Source of the DNA: Advenella mimigardefordensis DPN7
GTDB taxonomy: Bacteria; Pseudomonadota; Gammaproteobacteria; Burkholderiales; Burkholderiaceae_B
NCBI RefSeq assembly: GCF_000521505.1
Contig: NZ_CP003915.1
Span: 2,666,001 to 2,730,000, forward strand
Length of the DNA: 64,000 bases
Direction of reading: 5' to 3'
Position 1 is the first letter of the stretch; each line of letters opens with the position of its first letter. A program made the translations under genes and the position numbers. Shown here in pieces: positions 26,548-35,560 of the stretch. The notes under the pieces are model-generated. The model did no database searches and was not told where the DNA came from. It was given only the letters and a program-made list of their open reading frames with translations.

Positions 26548-28527
26548 TCAGACAGATTCGGTCAGCTGATCCAGGATGGCGGGGTTTTCAAGCGTAGAGA
26601 CATCCTGGGTGACCTCTTCGCCTTTGGCCACCACACGCAGCAGACGCCGCATGATTTTGCCTGAACGTGTTTTAGGAAGATTGTCGCCAAAACGGATATC
26701 TTTGGGTTTGGCAATCGGGCCGATTTCTTTGGCAACCCAGTCACGCAACTGCTTGGCGATCTCTTTGGCCTCGTCACCATGCGGACGCTCACGCTTCAGG
26801 ACCACGAACGCGACCACGGCTTCACCGGTAGTGGCATCCGGGCGTCCGACAACGGCGGCTTCTGCAACCAGCTCATGCGATACCAGTGCGGACTCCACTT
26901 CCATGGTGCCCAGACGGTGACCGGACACGTTCAGCACGTCATCGATACGTCCCATGATCCAGAAGTAGCCATCTGCATCCCGTTGCGCGCCATCACCGGC
27001 CAGATAGTAGCCACGGAATTCTGAAGGGAAATAACTGTTTTTATAACGCTCATTGTCCCCCCACACGTTCCGGATCATGGCAGGCCACGGTTTTTTGACA
27101 ACCAGGAAACCACCCTTACCGTTAGGTACGTCTTCGCCGGTTTCATCGACGATGGAAGCAAAGATACCAGGTAACGGCAGCGTGCAAGAACCAGGCTTGA
27201 GCGGTGTTGCGCCAGGCAACGGCGTGATCATCTGGCCGCCGGTTTCGGTTTGCCACCATGTATCCACAATCGGGCAGCGCTCTTTACCGACGTTTTTGTA
27301 ATACCAAACCCAGGCTTCCGGATTGATGGGCTCACCCACCGAACCAATGATACGCAGGCTGGACAGATCGAAGCTGTCCGGATGCACTTTGGCATCGGCC
27401 TCGGAGGCTTTGATCAGAGAACGGATCGCGGTTGGTGCCGTATAAAAGGTCGTGACCTTGTGGCGGCCAATCATCTCCCAAAACCGACCGGCATTGGGAT
27501 ATGTTGGTACGCCCTCGAAGACGACCTGCGTCAGACCGGCAGCCAGCGGGCCGTAGGTCACATATGTGTGGCCGGTGATCCAGCCCACGTCGGCCGTGCA
27601 CCAGAAGACGTCGCCTGGTTTCTGATCAAAAGTCCACTTGACCGTCAATTGCGCCCAGAGCAGATAGCCGGCGGAGGAGTGTTGCACGCCTTTGGGTTTG
27701 CCGGTGGAACCCGATGTATAGAGAATAAATAACGGATCTTCCGAATTCATGGCTACCGGTTCGCAGACATCGGACTGACCGTCTTCGAAATCACTCCACC
27801 AAATGTCGCGGCCTTCGGTCCAGCTGATATCGCCGCCCGTGCGGCGATAAACGATCACGGAGCGTACCTTCTCTGTGTTTTCCTGGGCCAGTGCGTCATC
27901 TACGGCTGGTTTCAAAGGCAGCGCTTTGCCGCCGCGATACTGGCCATCAGAGGTAATCACCAGGGAAGCGCCCACATCAACAATCCGTTCATGCAGGCTC
28001 TTGGCCGAAAACCCGCCGAACACCACCGAATGAATGATGCCAAGCCGCGCGCAAGCCTGCATGGCCACGACTGCCTCGATAGACATAGGCAGATAAATAA
28101 TGGCCGTGTCGCCTTTCTTGTATCCAGCCTGCTTAAGGCCGTTAGCGAAACGACTGACCCGGGCCAGCAATTGCTTAAAAGTAACCGGTGTGACTGCTCC
28201 ATCATCCCCTTCGAAAATGATGGCAGTCTGATCACCACGTCCTTCGACCACGTGTTTATCCAGACAGTTGTACGAAACATTTAATTCGCCGTCGGCGAAC
28301 CATTTATAAAATGGCGCTGCCGAATCATCCAGAACCTGGGTGAAGGGCTTAATCCAGCGCAGATGTTCATTGGCCTGACGCTTCCAGAAGCCCTCGAAGT
28401 CATCTTCAGCTTCTTTATAAAGTGCTTTGTAAGCATCCATACCCGCAACCGTGGCATTCCGGACGAAATCGTCATTGGGCGGAAATACCCGGTTTTCGAC
28501 GAGCACAGATTCAATTGAAGTGGACAT
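26548..28527 (-). CDS. acs: Acetyl-CoA synthetase
   Basis: AMP-forming synthetase converting acetate, ATP and CoA to acetyl-CoA. The 659 residues contain [24 protein letters not shown] (P-loop), [10 protein letters not shown], and the C-terminal [15 protein letters not shown] with the catalytic, acetylatable lysine. The ATG at 28527 with GGAGACC upstream gives the classic Acs length; an in-frame extension to 28734 is not family-like. A 945-bp non-coding gap precedes it. Confidence 0.97.
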   Translation of the reverse strand: MSTSIESVLVENRVFPPNDDFVRNATVAGMDAYKALYKEAEDDFEGFWKRQANEHLRWIKPFTQVLDDSAAPFYKWFADGELNVSYNCLDKHVVEGRGDQTAIIFEGDDGAVTPVTFKQLLARVSRFANGLKQAGYKKGDTAIIYLPMSIEAVVAMQACARLGIIHSVVFGGFSAKSLHERIVDVGASLVITSDGQYRGGKALPLKPAVDDALAQENTEKVRSVIVYRRTGGDISWTEGRDIWWSDFEDGQSDVCEPVAMNSEDPLFILYTSGSTGKPKGVQHSSAGYLLWAQLTVKWTFDQKPGDVFWCTADVGWITGHTYVTYGPLAAGLTQVVFEGVPTYPNAGRFWEMIGRHKVTTFYTAPTAIRSLIKASEADAKVHPDSFDLSSLRIIGSVGEPINPEAWVWYYKNVGKERCPIVDTWWQTETGGQMITPLPGATPLKPGSCTLPLPGIFASIVDETGEDVPNGKGGFLVVKKPWPAMIRNVWGDNERYKNSYFPSEFRGYYLAGDGAQRDADGYFWIMGRIDDVLNVSGHRLGTMEVESALVSHELVAEAAVVGRPDATTGEAVVAFVVLKRERPHGDEAKEIAKQLRDWVAKEIGPIAKPKDIRFGDNLPKTRSGKIMRRLLRVVAKGEEVTQDVSTLENPAILDQLTESV

Positions 28528-29472
28528 ATAAGCGGTCTCCTGAACGTATGATGTTAAATAGTTAAAGCTGATATATCGTGCGGGCCCGACAGGCAATGCG
28601 CTGCCGCCCTGTTCTATATATATTAGCCGAGAATAAATCAAAAGGTAATCAGCAACAACCTGTAGAAAACACAATGCGGGTACGTTACTGACCCGCAACC
28701 CGAACGCTGCATGATCTCCTGCATGACCTCCCACAGGATCTGTTACCCGCTACCGGCCTGCTGTCAGACAAGGCGTGACCGATAGAGGCACCTGATCAGC
28801 CTATTCGCCATTTTGCGCGGCGAACAGCCTGAACCCGCAACCGGCGCCCATAAAGAAGCTGCCAAACCGGCTAGCGGTTTTCCTGTTGCCGCCCAGCACT
28901 GTGCCGGGGCAGCAGACAGCATTGTCGGGCACTGATATAACGCCAAAACCCGGCAAATCACAGGCTTTGATAGGTGCTGTCGGAAGATATAACGAATCTA
29001 TTAAACTGCTTTTGACACACATCACATTGCCCGTGAATAAAGTTAAATAATATTAAAGTTCTTCTTTTTTTCTCGTTCAACTTCAATTGCTTGTTGCCGC
29101 TGATATGACAGCTTGATGACAAACTCATCATGAAAGGCACGCGTGGTCATTTGTGCTATTTGCACCAATAAGTCACAATTGAATTTTATTTTTACATTCG
29201 AATCAATACGACCCTGACATTATATTGAACTGTAACAATCGCAGAATTTAACGTAAGAAGTATTTAAATAACACTAACTTCGGCCAATTTCAAAACGAAT
29301 GTAAGCGCGTAAATCGAGCCGCGCTTTTTTTCCAGAAAATGTAAATTTTTCTTAATTTCAATCTAGAAAATCTTTAGAAATTGGTTGTGACAGCATTGAT
29401 TTTTATGTAGAATTTGCTCAGCTTTTGGAAAAGCTAGTTCGGACACCCTATAATTTACGATATGTAACGACT
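28528..29472. other. Long gap between acs and the NlpC/P60 gene, AT-rich in its second half
   Basis: About 945 bp without a supported gene. 28530-28980 is of normal base composition and holds only short open frames without motifs or ribosome-binding sites; it must contain the acs promoter. 29030-29420 is markedly AT-rich. The only confident site is the promoter at 29385-29413. Confidence 0.6.
29385..29413 (+). promoter_or_regulatory. sigma-70-type promoter of the NlpC/P60 gene
   Basis: TTGTGA (29385-29390), 17-bp spacer, TAGAAT (29408-29413). It leaves a leader of about 55 nt before the ATG at 29473. Confidence 0.6.
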
Positions 29473-30165
29473 ATGCCCCCACACTCCCTTGTTAGTTTCA
29501 GCCATTTCCGTACCCGTCTTCGACGGTCCCTGTTCTCCCTCCTCTGCATTTCCCTCAGTAGTGTCACTTTCTCCCAAGTCGCTATCGCCGACGACCTCGA
29601 TCAGGAACAATCTCAGAAACTCATTATCACGCAAAATGGCGTAGTTGATGCAGCAACTGAAAAGCCTGTATCAGAGTGGGATCCCCGGATTTCAGACCCC
29701 ATCGGTGACCTGATTGCCCAGGCCAAGCTGCGTCGCAATAACAAAGACGCCGCTATCGATTCACCCGTATCTGCTTCCAGCGAACTGGCAGAAGCGGCAT
29801 TGAACTATCTTGGCGTGCGCTACCGTTTTGGTGGCACAACCCCCAAGGGTGGTTTTGACTGCTCTGGCCTGATTTACTACACTGCCAGCAAATACATGGG
29901 CGTCAACCTGCCGCGCGTGGCTTCGTCCATGGCGCAAATTGGCGAATCGGTCAGCCGCGACGAGCTTAAACCCGGCGACCTGGTCTTTTTCAATACCCGG
30001 GGCAAACGGTACTCGCATGTCGGTATTTATGTTGGCGAGAATAAATTTGTTCATTCACCGCGCACAGGCTCTGTTGTTCGTGTAGACAAGATGGACAATG
30101 TTTACTGGAACAAGCGCTATAACGGCGCACGCCGCCTGGAAGGACAACGCGTGGCTTCTCGCTGA
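29473..30165 (+). CDS. C40 family (NlpC/P60) cell-wall peptidase
   Basis: Exported cysteine peptidase that cuts peptidoglycan stem peptides. The 230 residues have a charged n-region and hydrophobic h-region (SLFSLLCISLSS) with cleavage near residue 39, a linker, then the NlpC/P60 domain: catalytic Cys130 in GGFDCSGL, His182 in YSHVGIYVG and His194 in KFVHSP. ATG 29473 is preferred over a TTG at 29425. It stands alone with its own promoter and terminator. Confidence 0.93.
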   Translation: MPPHSLVSFSHFRTRLRRSLFSLLCISLSSVTFSQVAIADDLDQEQSQKLIITQNGVVDAATEKPVSEWDPRISDPIGDLIAQAKLRRNNKDAAIDSPVSASSELAEAALNYLGVRYRFGGTTPKGGFDCSGLIYYTASKYMGVNLPRVASSMAQIGESVSRDELKPGDLVFFNTRGKRYSHVGIYVGENKFVHSPRTGSVVRVDKMDNVYWNKRYNGARRLEGQRVASR

Positions 30166-30227
30166 TCCGCAGCGAAACAGCATCACGCATCAATTGCATA
30201 CGGCCGCACATTAAATATGTGTGGCCC

Positions 30228-30272
30228 AAAAAAACTGGACGTTCTCATTAAGAAAACGTCCAGTTTTTTTCG
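30228..30272 (+). terminator. Terminator of the NlpC/P60 gene
   Basis: Perfect 16-bp stem, 30228-30243 with 30255-30270, flanked by an A-run and ending in seven T. It is symmetric enough to work in both directions. Confidence 0.92.
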
Positions 30273-30450
30273 CATCCGGCGATTGAACCGGATAATTGCC
30301 ATCGAGTTGATGCCACCTGTCATCTACCATCTATATAAATAAATATAAACAAGAACAGAAATAGCGCATTATTGAAATAGCGGAAATGCGTTCATGGCGG
30401 CTGATATACAGGAGCGCCACCGCACAAGCTGTACAGCACGACAAACCCTG

Positions 30451-30482
30451 CCCTGAATGCTTCAACTGCGCAGCATTCAGGG
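30451..30482 (-). terminator. Hairpin downstream of the DUF2325 gene
   Basis: A perfect 11-bp stem, 30451-30461 with 30472-30482, 10-nt loop, 26 bp beyond the DUF2325 stop. No strong T-run follows on the - strand, so termination is possible but not certain. Confidence 0.45.
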
Positions 30483-30507
30483 CCAGGGGCCATGAAGACC
30501 AACCGTA

Positions 30508-30852
30508 TTAATTACCCTTGCCTGCCTTGTGACGCTGTGGGCAATCTGCACAACTGAATCCCGATTGTGTCAGCGCCTGCTGCATGCTGCATAGTGAGCG
30601 GCGACAAGCCACCACAGGCACACCTGCTTTTTGCGCTGCAGACCGAAACGACTTCATGACGTTATGGCCCAGAAAGTCTGTAAGCAAAATAACCATTTGC
30701 GTGCCGGTGGGCAATTGATAGGTTTTTTTCTGATGGGACGGGTCGCGCCCGCTGATGTGCTGCTTGATTTCAATATTATGATCTTTTAGAAGCACCGGGA
30801 TATTGCCCAGACGATCTGCGCCAACCACTACTGCCCTCATATTTCCAATCAT
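30508..30852 (-). CDS. DUF2325 domain protein
   Basis: A 114-residue soluble protein. The fold expected for DUF2325 is visible: MRAVVVGADRLGNIPVLLKD at the start, a central TQMVILLTDFLGHNVMKSF, then VPVVACRRSLCSMQQAL. A C-terminal CADCPQRH adds a second cysteine pair that could bind metal. The ATG at 30852 follows GGAGAAG. A Fur-like box lies about 30 bp upstream, so iron control is likely. The biochemical role of DUF2325 is unknown. Confidence 0.82.
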   Translation of the reverse strand: MIGNMRAVVVGADRLGNIPVLLKDHNIEIKQHISGRDPSHQKKTYQLPTGTQMVILLTDFLGHNVMKSFRSAAQKAGVPVVACRRSLCSMQQALTQSGFSCADCPQRHKAGKGN

Positions 30853-30880
30853 AGTCTTCTCCAAAGAAACTGGATTGATT

Positions 30881-30899
30881 ATAAATGAGAATCATTATT
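30881..30899 (-). promoter_or_regulatory. Fur-like box upstream of the DUF2325 gene
   Basis: ATAAATGAGAATCATTATT matches the core ATGATAATCATTAT of the 19-bp Fur consensus with one change in the 14-base core, and lies 28 bp before the ATG at 30852, where it would cover a leftward promoter. Confidence 0.6.
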
Positions 30900-31268
30900 A
30901 TTAGCAATGCTATTTTTTATAAATCTATTTTAAATCAATGGAAAAATCTGACGTTCTTGTCACAATACGTTTCTCCACGATTCGTTTTCCGGGTATTCCC
31001 CAGTATGCGGGCAAATGAACCCGGTGGCGGTCCTGCTGTTTGCCCTAATGCGCTCGCCAATTAAACGATGCTCAAAGTTGGGCTATACAAACTAGAAGCC
31101 AAAAAGGACATTTCATTGCGTGCGCCCACAACCTCAAGGGCAATCAGCGACTCGCGCCCTGCCTGCAGCGCAGATGCACGGCAAAGCCAACAGAACCCTC
31201 ACGGTGTTGCACGGTCACCCACGCTAGGGTTAATCCTCAATAGCCATTCGCAATAAAGCGGCATAGAA

Positions 31269-31297
31269 TTAAAACACTTGTTTAAATCATCTGTTTA
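31269..31297 (+). promoter_or_regulatory. Possible operator of the TetR/fad operon
   Basis: The short palindrome AAACA-CT-TGTTT (31272-31283) is followed by a repeated TGTTTAA half-site (31291-31297), immediately before the ATG at 31301. Position just before the regulator gene suggests autoregulation. This is inference from symmetry only. Confidence 0.4.
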
Positions 31298-31300
31298 ATT

Positions 31301-31966
31301 ATGGCTACTAATCGCAGCGAAGTGACCCGCAATTCGATTCTGAATGCCGCGGAAACCCTGTTTGTGAAGACAGGCTATGACGCAACGTCCTTGCGCCAGA
31401 TAACATCGGCAGCCAGCGTCAATCTGGCGTCCATCAACTACCATTTCGGCAGCAAGGAAGAATTGGTGCGCGCAGTCTTAAAGCGCCGTCTTGAATGGAT
31501 TAACCGCGAACGCATTCGCCTGCTGGATGAACTGGAAAAAGCAGCCGCGCCTGCTCCGGTCAAGCCATCGCTGCTGGTCGATGCCTTCTTCGGCACGCTG
31601 CTGCGTCATGCATCCGATCCCGAACACGACGCAAATATTTTCATGCGGCTGCTTGAACGCACCATGACCGACCCATCCAATTTCATCAAAACCCTGTTTG
31701 CCCAGGAATATATGGAAGTGGTCGCCCGCTACAAAACCGCATTTGTACGCGCCATGCCCGATGTGCCGGAGGCAGACATCATCTGGCGTTTTCATTTCAT
31801 GCTTGGCGCAACCTCGTATGCGATTGCCGGCATCAACATTCTGCAGGGCGTTCTACCGAATGTCACCTCGTCGCTGGTCGACGAGAATGCGTATGACGAA
31901 CTGCTCCTACCCCGATTAATGAGTTTCCTTTTAGGAGGACTGCGTGCCCCTCTCCCAACAGCTTAA
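31301..31966 (+). CDS. TetR/AcrR family regulator of the fatty-acid cluster
   Basis: 221-residue one-component repressor. The N-terminal helix-turn-helix reads TRNSILNAAETLFVKTGYDATSLRQITSAASVNLASINYHFGSKEELV, a classical TetR domain; the C-terminal ligand domain is helical and resembles PsrA-type regulators, which sense long-chain acyl-CoA. Its 3' end overlaps fadE by 23 bp, so it is translated from the same message as the beta-oxidation genes and most likely regulates them. The ligand is an inference. Confidence 0.9.
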   Translation: MATNRSEVTRNSILNAAETLFVKTGYDATSLRQITSAASVNLASINYHFGSKEELVRAVLKRRLEWINRERIRLLDELEKAAAPAPVKPSLLVDAFFGTLLRHASDPEHDANIFMRLLERTMTDPSNFIKTLFAQEYMEVVARYKTAFVRAMPDVPEADIIWRFHFMLGATSYAIAGINILQGVLPNVTSSLVDENAYDELLLPRLMSFLLGGLRAPLPTA

Positions 31967-34265
31967 AGCCTTTCGCAAACGTCACATCAGTCGGCCGCTT
32001 CTGAGTAAATTCAGAAAGGTACTGCCATCCATGTCGGACACCGAAAGAGATGCCATCGAGGCCGGGACCGTGTGGTGGGATGCCCAACTGTTCAGTGGAA
32101 AACCAGACTGGGCAATGTGGCAGCAGTTTCCGAAACCAACACTGACCGCCGCCGAACAATCCTTTATGGACAATGAAGTTGTCCATGCCTGCTCGCTGGT
32201 TGATGACTGGAAAATCACAACGGAAGACTTTGACCTGTCGGCCCAGGCCTGGGAGTACATCAAATCGAACCGTTTCCTGGGCATGATCATCCCGGAGCAA
32301 TATGGCGGCCTGGGGTTTTCGGCTTTTGCGCACTCAGAAGTCATGACCCGCTTGTCCACCCGCAACTCTGCGCTGGCGGTGTCGGTCATGGTGCCCAACT
32401 CGCTGGGCCCGGGCGAGTTACTGGTGCACTATGGCACCGAGGAACAGAAAAATCACTATCTGCCCCGCCTGGCCAGAGGCGAGGAAATTCCAGCTTTCGC
32501 ACTGACCAGTCCCTGGGCCGGCTCCGATGCCGCAGCCATTCCCGACAGCGGTGTCGTTTGCATGGGTGAATGGAATGGCGAGCAGGTGCTTGGCATGTCA
32601 GTATCGTGGAACAAGCGTTATATCACCCTGGCCCCGGTGTGCACGCTGCTGGGACTGGCGTTTCGTCTGTTCGATCCCGATGGCCTGCTGGGCGACAAAA
32701 AAGATATAGGCATTACCTGCGCCCTGGTGCCTCATGATCACCCCGGCGTAAAGATCGGTCGTCGCCACTTCCCATTGAATGCCATGTTTATGAATGGTCC
32801 GACTGAAGGCGATCAGGTGTTCATGCCGCTGGAGTTCATCATCGGCGGCCCGAAAATGGCTGGGCAGGGCTGGCGTATGCTGATGGAATGCCTGGCTGCC
32901 GGGCGCTCCATCTCACTGCCCTCTTCCAACGTCGGCATGTCGCAGATGGCCGTTCGCGCCGTTGGCGCTTATTCCCGGATCCGCAAGCAATTTAACCTGC
33001 CCATCGGCAAATTCGAAGGCATCGAAGAAGTCCTCGCACGGATGGGTGCCTATACCTATATGACCAACGCGGTGCGCGTGATGACGGCGGGTGCGGTAGA
33101 TCTGGGCGAGAAGCCATCGGTCATCTCTTCCATTGCCAAATACCATGTGACCGAGCGTGCGCGTGTTATTGTCAATGACGGTATGGACATCATCGGCGGC
33201 AAGGGTATTTGCCTTGGCCCATCGAATTTTCTGGGCCGCGCGTATCAGCAAATCCCGGTTGGCATCACCGTGGAAGGCGCCAACATTCTGACACGCAGCC
33301 TGATTATTTTCGGACAGGGCGCCATTCGCTGCCATCCGTATGTTCTCAAAGAAATGTCTGCCGTACATGAGTCGGATCCACAGACCGCGCTCGATCAATT
33401 CGACGATGCCCTTTTCGGTCATATCGGCTTTGCCTGCAAGAACGGCTTGCGCTCGCTGTTCAGCGGTCTTTTCGGTTCGGGTGTGCTTGGCGTCAAGGCC
33501 GGTACCTCGCAGGCAATGCGCCCCTATTACGGCCAGATCACCCGGCTGTCGTCTGCACTGGCGCTCAGCGCCGACGTTGCGATGCTGGTACTGGGCGGCA
33601 GCCTGAAAAAGCGCGAAAAGATTTCTGCACGGCTGGGCGATGTGCTGTCGCAGCTTTATCTGGCCAGCGCCACTTTAAAGCACTTTGAAGACCATGGCGC
33701 GCAAGCCGATGAAGCCGCCTTTGTGCACTGGTCGGTTCAGGATGCCTTGGAAAAGGCCCAAACTGCATTGCTCAATGTCTATCGTAATTTCCCCAATCGC
33801 TGGGTCGGTTCGGCCCTGCGTCTGATTGTCTTTCCATGGGGCGGCGTGTTCCGGCGCCCCCATGACCGGCTTGATCAGGCCATCTGCGAGCAACTGATGC
33901 AACCCGGCCCGGCGCGGGATCGCCTGACGGCCAACTGCTATATCCCTGATAACGATCAGGAGCCGATTGGTGCCATTGAACAGGCGCTGCTGGCCACGCT
34001 GCGTGCCGAACCGGTAGATGCAAAAATCCGCGACGCCGAAAAACGCGGCGTGTTTGACGGGCAACCTGCAGGTAACGTTCGTGACATCACGGAACTGGCA
34101 CATCAATTAAACCAAATCAGCGAAGAGGAATATGCCCTGGTGCGCGAACGCGACCGCCTGCGCGATACCGTTATCCATGTCGATGATTTCCCACATGATC
34201 TGGGCCTGACAAAAATGCAGACAGCAACAGGTTCTTCAACATTCAATACCTCCAAGGAATCCTGA
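31944..34265 (+). CDS. fadE: Acyl-CoA dehydrogenase, FadE type
   Basis: Large acyl-CoA dehydrogenase making trans-2-enoyl-CoA in the first beta-oxidation step, passing electrons to ETF. The 773 residues match the FadE/DUF1974 form (about 770-815) rather than the 380-residue type. Seen are IPEQYGGLGFSAFAHSEVM, FALTSPWAGSDAAAIPD, PSSNVGMSQMAVRAVGAYSRIRKQFN, and the C-terminal FPWGGVFRRPHDRLDQA region. Start is GTG at 31944 with a perfect AGGAGG six bases upstream, inside the end of the TetR gene. Stop lies 2 bp before the thiolase. Confidence 0.94.
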   Translation: MPLSQQLKAFRKRHISRPLLSKFRKVLPSMSDTERDAIEAGTVWWDAQLFSGKPDWAMWQQFPKPTLTAAEQSFMDNEVVHACSLVDDWKITTEDFDLSAQAWEYIKSNRFLGMIIPEQYGGLGFSAFAHSEVMTRLSTRNSALAVSVMVPNSLGPGELLVHYGTEEQKNHYLPRLARGEEIPAFALTSPWAGSDAAAIPDSGVVCMGEWNGEQVLGMSVSWNKRYITLAPVCTLLGLAFRLFDPDGLLGDKKDIGITCALVPHDHPGVKIGRRHFPLNAMFMNGPTEGDQVFMPLEFIIGGPKMAGQGWRMLMECLAAGRSISLPSSNVGMSQMAVRAVGAYSRIRKQFNLPIGKFEGIEEVLARMGAYTYMTNAVRVMTAGAVDLGEKPSVISSIAKYHVTERARVIVNDGMDIIGGKGICLGPSNFLGRAYQQIPVGITVEGANILTRSLIIFGQGAIRCHPYVLKEMSAVHESDPQTALDQFDDALFGHIGFACKNGLRSLFSGLFGSGVLGVKAGTSQAMRPYYGQITRLSSALALSADVAMLVLGGSLKKREKISARLGDVLSQLYLASATLKHFEDHGAQADEAAFVHWSVQDALEKAQTALLNVYRNFPNRWVGSALRLIVFPWGGVFRRPHDRLDQAICEQLMQPGPARDRLTANCYIPDNDQEPIGAIEQALLATLRAEPVDAKIRDAEKRGVFDGQPAGNVRDITELAHQLNQISEEEYALVRERDRLRDTVIHVDDFPHDLGLTKMQTATGSSTFNTSKES

Positions 34266-34267
34266 CT

Positions 34268-35551
34268 ATGACATTCAAACCTGTTTATGTCGTCGATGGT
34301 GCCAGAACACCCTTTCTAAAAGTGCGCGGTGGCCCCGGACCTTTTTCTGCCGCTGATCTGGCGGTGCAGGCCGCACGTGCCCTGCTGCTGCGTCAGCCCA
34401 TCGAGCCAACGGTCCTGTCTGAAGTCATTGTAGGCTGCGCTGCGCCGACCCCCGATGAGACCAATATCGGGCGCGTGGTTGGCCTGCGCGTGGGCACGGG
34501 CCATCGGGTGCCGGCCTGGACCGTCATGCGCAACTGCGCCTCGGGCATGCAGGCACTCGATTCGGCCTGCGCCAATATTCAAACGGGACGTTCCGACCTG
34601 GTTCTGGCTTGCGGTACCGATGCACTGTCGCGCGCACCCTTGCTGTTTTCCGATGCGATGGTGAACTGGCTGGCGAAATGGAATGGTGCAAAATCCACCG
34701 GCCAGAAGCTGGGTCTGTTGCGCCAGTTCAAGCTGAGCAACCTGGCACCGGTCATCGGCCTGCTCAAAGGGCTGACCGATCCGGTGATCGGCATTTCCAT
34801 GGGCCAGACCGCTGAAAATCTCGCCTGGGAATTTGGCATCACACGTCGCGAAATGGATGCCTTCAGTGTGCGCAGCCATGAACGTGCTATTACTGGCCGG
34901 AACCGCCATGCGTTCGCGGAAATTGAGCCGATCATCGACGCAAAGGGCAATGCCTACACCGAAGACGACGGTATCCGCAACGACTCCACCATCGAGAAGC
35001 TGGGTAAGCTGAAACCGGTGTTCGACAAGCCCAGCGGCAGCATCACCGCAGGTAACAGCTCTCAGGTTACCGATGGCGGCACCGCGCTGCTGCTCGCTTC
35101 CGAAGAAGCCGTCAGCAAGTGGAATCTGCAGCCACTGGGTCGTATCGTCGACGCCCAGTGGGCTGCCCTTGATCCGGCGCAAATGGGGCTGGGACCTGTC
35201 CATGCCAGTGTACCGATCCTGCAGCGTCATGGCCTGGGACTGAATGACCTTGATCTATGGGAAATCAACGAAGCCTTTGCTGCGCAGGTGCTGGGCTGCA
35301 TCCGTGCCTTCGAAAGCGAAAAATACTGCCAGACGCATTTTGGCATCCCTGCGCTGGGCACACTGGACCAGGACAAATTGAATGTGGATGGCGGTGCAAT
35401 TGCGCTGGGTCATCCGGTTGGCGCCTCTGGCGCACGCATCGTACTGCACCTGCTACAGGCATTGCGCGCACGCAGTCTCAAGCGCGGTATCGCCAGCATT
35501 TGTATTGGCGGTGGTCAGGGTGGCGCCATGCTCGTAGAAACCATGCAGTAA
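34268..35551 (+). CDS. fadI: Acetyl-CoA C-acyltransferase (thiolase), FadI type
   Basis: Last beta-oxidation step, cleaving 3-ketoacyl-CoA with CoA. The 427 residues contain the acyl-binding cysteine Cys90 in MRNCASGMQAL, the NEAFAAQVLG region, GGAIALGHPVGASGARI with its histidine, and the terminal CIGGGQGGAMLVE with the second catalytic cysteine. The length above 400 and the C-terminal insertion fit FadI rather than FadA. It starts 2 bp after fadE; the FadJ-like gene follows after 9 bp. Confidence 0.93.
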   Translation: MTFKPVYVVDGARTPFLKVRGGPGPFSAADLAVQAARALLLRQPIEPTVLSEVIVGCAAPTPDETNIGRVVGLRVGTGHRVPAWTVMRNCASGMQALDSACANIQTGRSDLVLACGTDALSRAPLLFSDAMVNWLAKWNGAKSTGQKLGLLRQFKLSNLAPVIGLLKGLTDPVIGISMGQTAENLAWEFGITRREMDAFSVRSHERAITGRNRHAFAEIEPIIDAKGNAYTEDDGIRNDSTIEKLGKLKPVFDKPSGSITAGNSSQVTDGGTALLLASEEAVSKWNLQPLGRIVDAQWAALDPAQMGLGPVHASVPILQRHGLGLNDLDLWEINEAFAAQVLGCIRAFESEKYCQTHFGIPALGTLDQDKLNVDGGAIALGHPVGASGARIVLHLLQALRARSLKRGIASICIGGGQGGAMLVETMQ

Positions 35552-35560
35552 GGATCAATC

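Larger units (their letters stand above)
30166..30507. other. Gap between the NlpC/P60 gene and the DUF2325 gene
   Basis: Convergent gap holding the two hairpins listed separately. 30280-30440 shows no further feature. Confidence 0.55.
30853..31300. other. Divergent gap between the DUF2325 gene and the TetR gene
   Basis: Holds the Fur-like box at its left end and the possible TetR operator at its right end. In between (30910-31260) are only short open frames without a ribosome-binding site or recognisable motif. Confidence 0.5.

Noticed and set aside
28528..28734. Upstream extension of the acs frame
   Set aside because: Acs proteins begin near the ATG at 28527, which has a good ribosome-binding site; the extension is not family-like.
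28801..29025. Short 74-codon frame on the - strand in the acs-NlpC gap
   Set aside because: No ribosome-binding site, no motif, and it overlaps other random frames of similar length.
34316..35230. 304-codon open frame on the - strand
   Set aside because: Antisense of the thiolase gene; no ribosome-binding site or family features.
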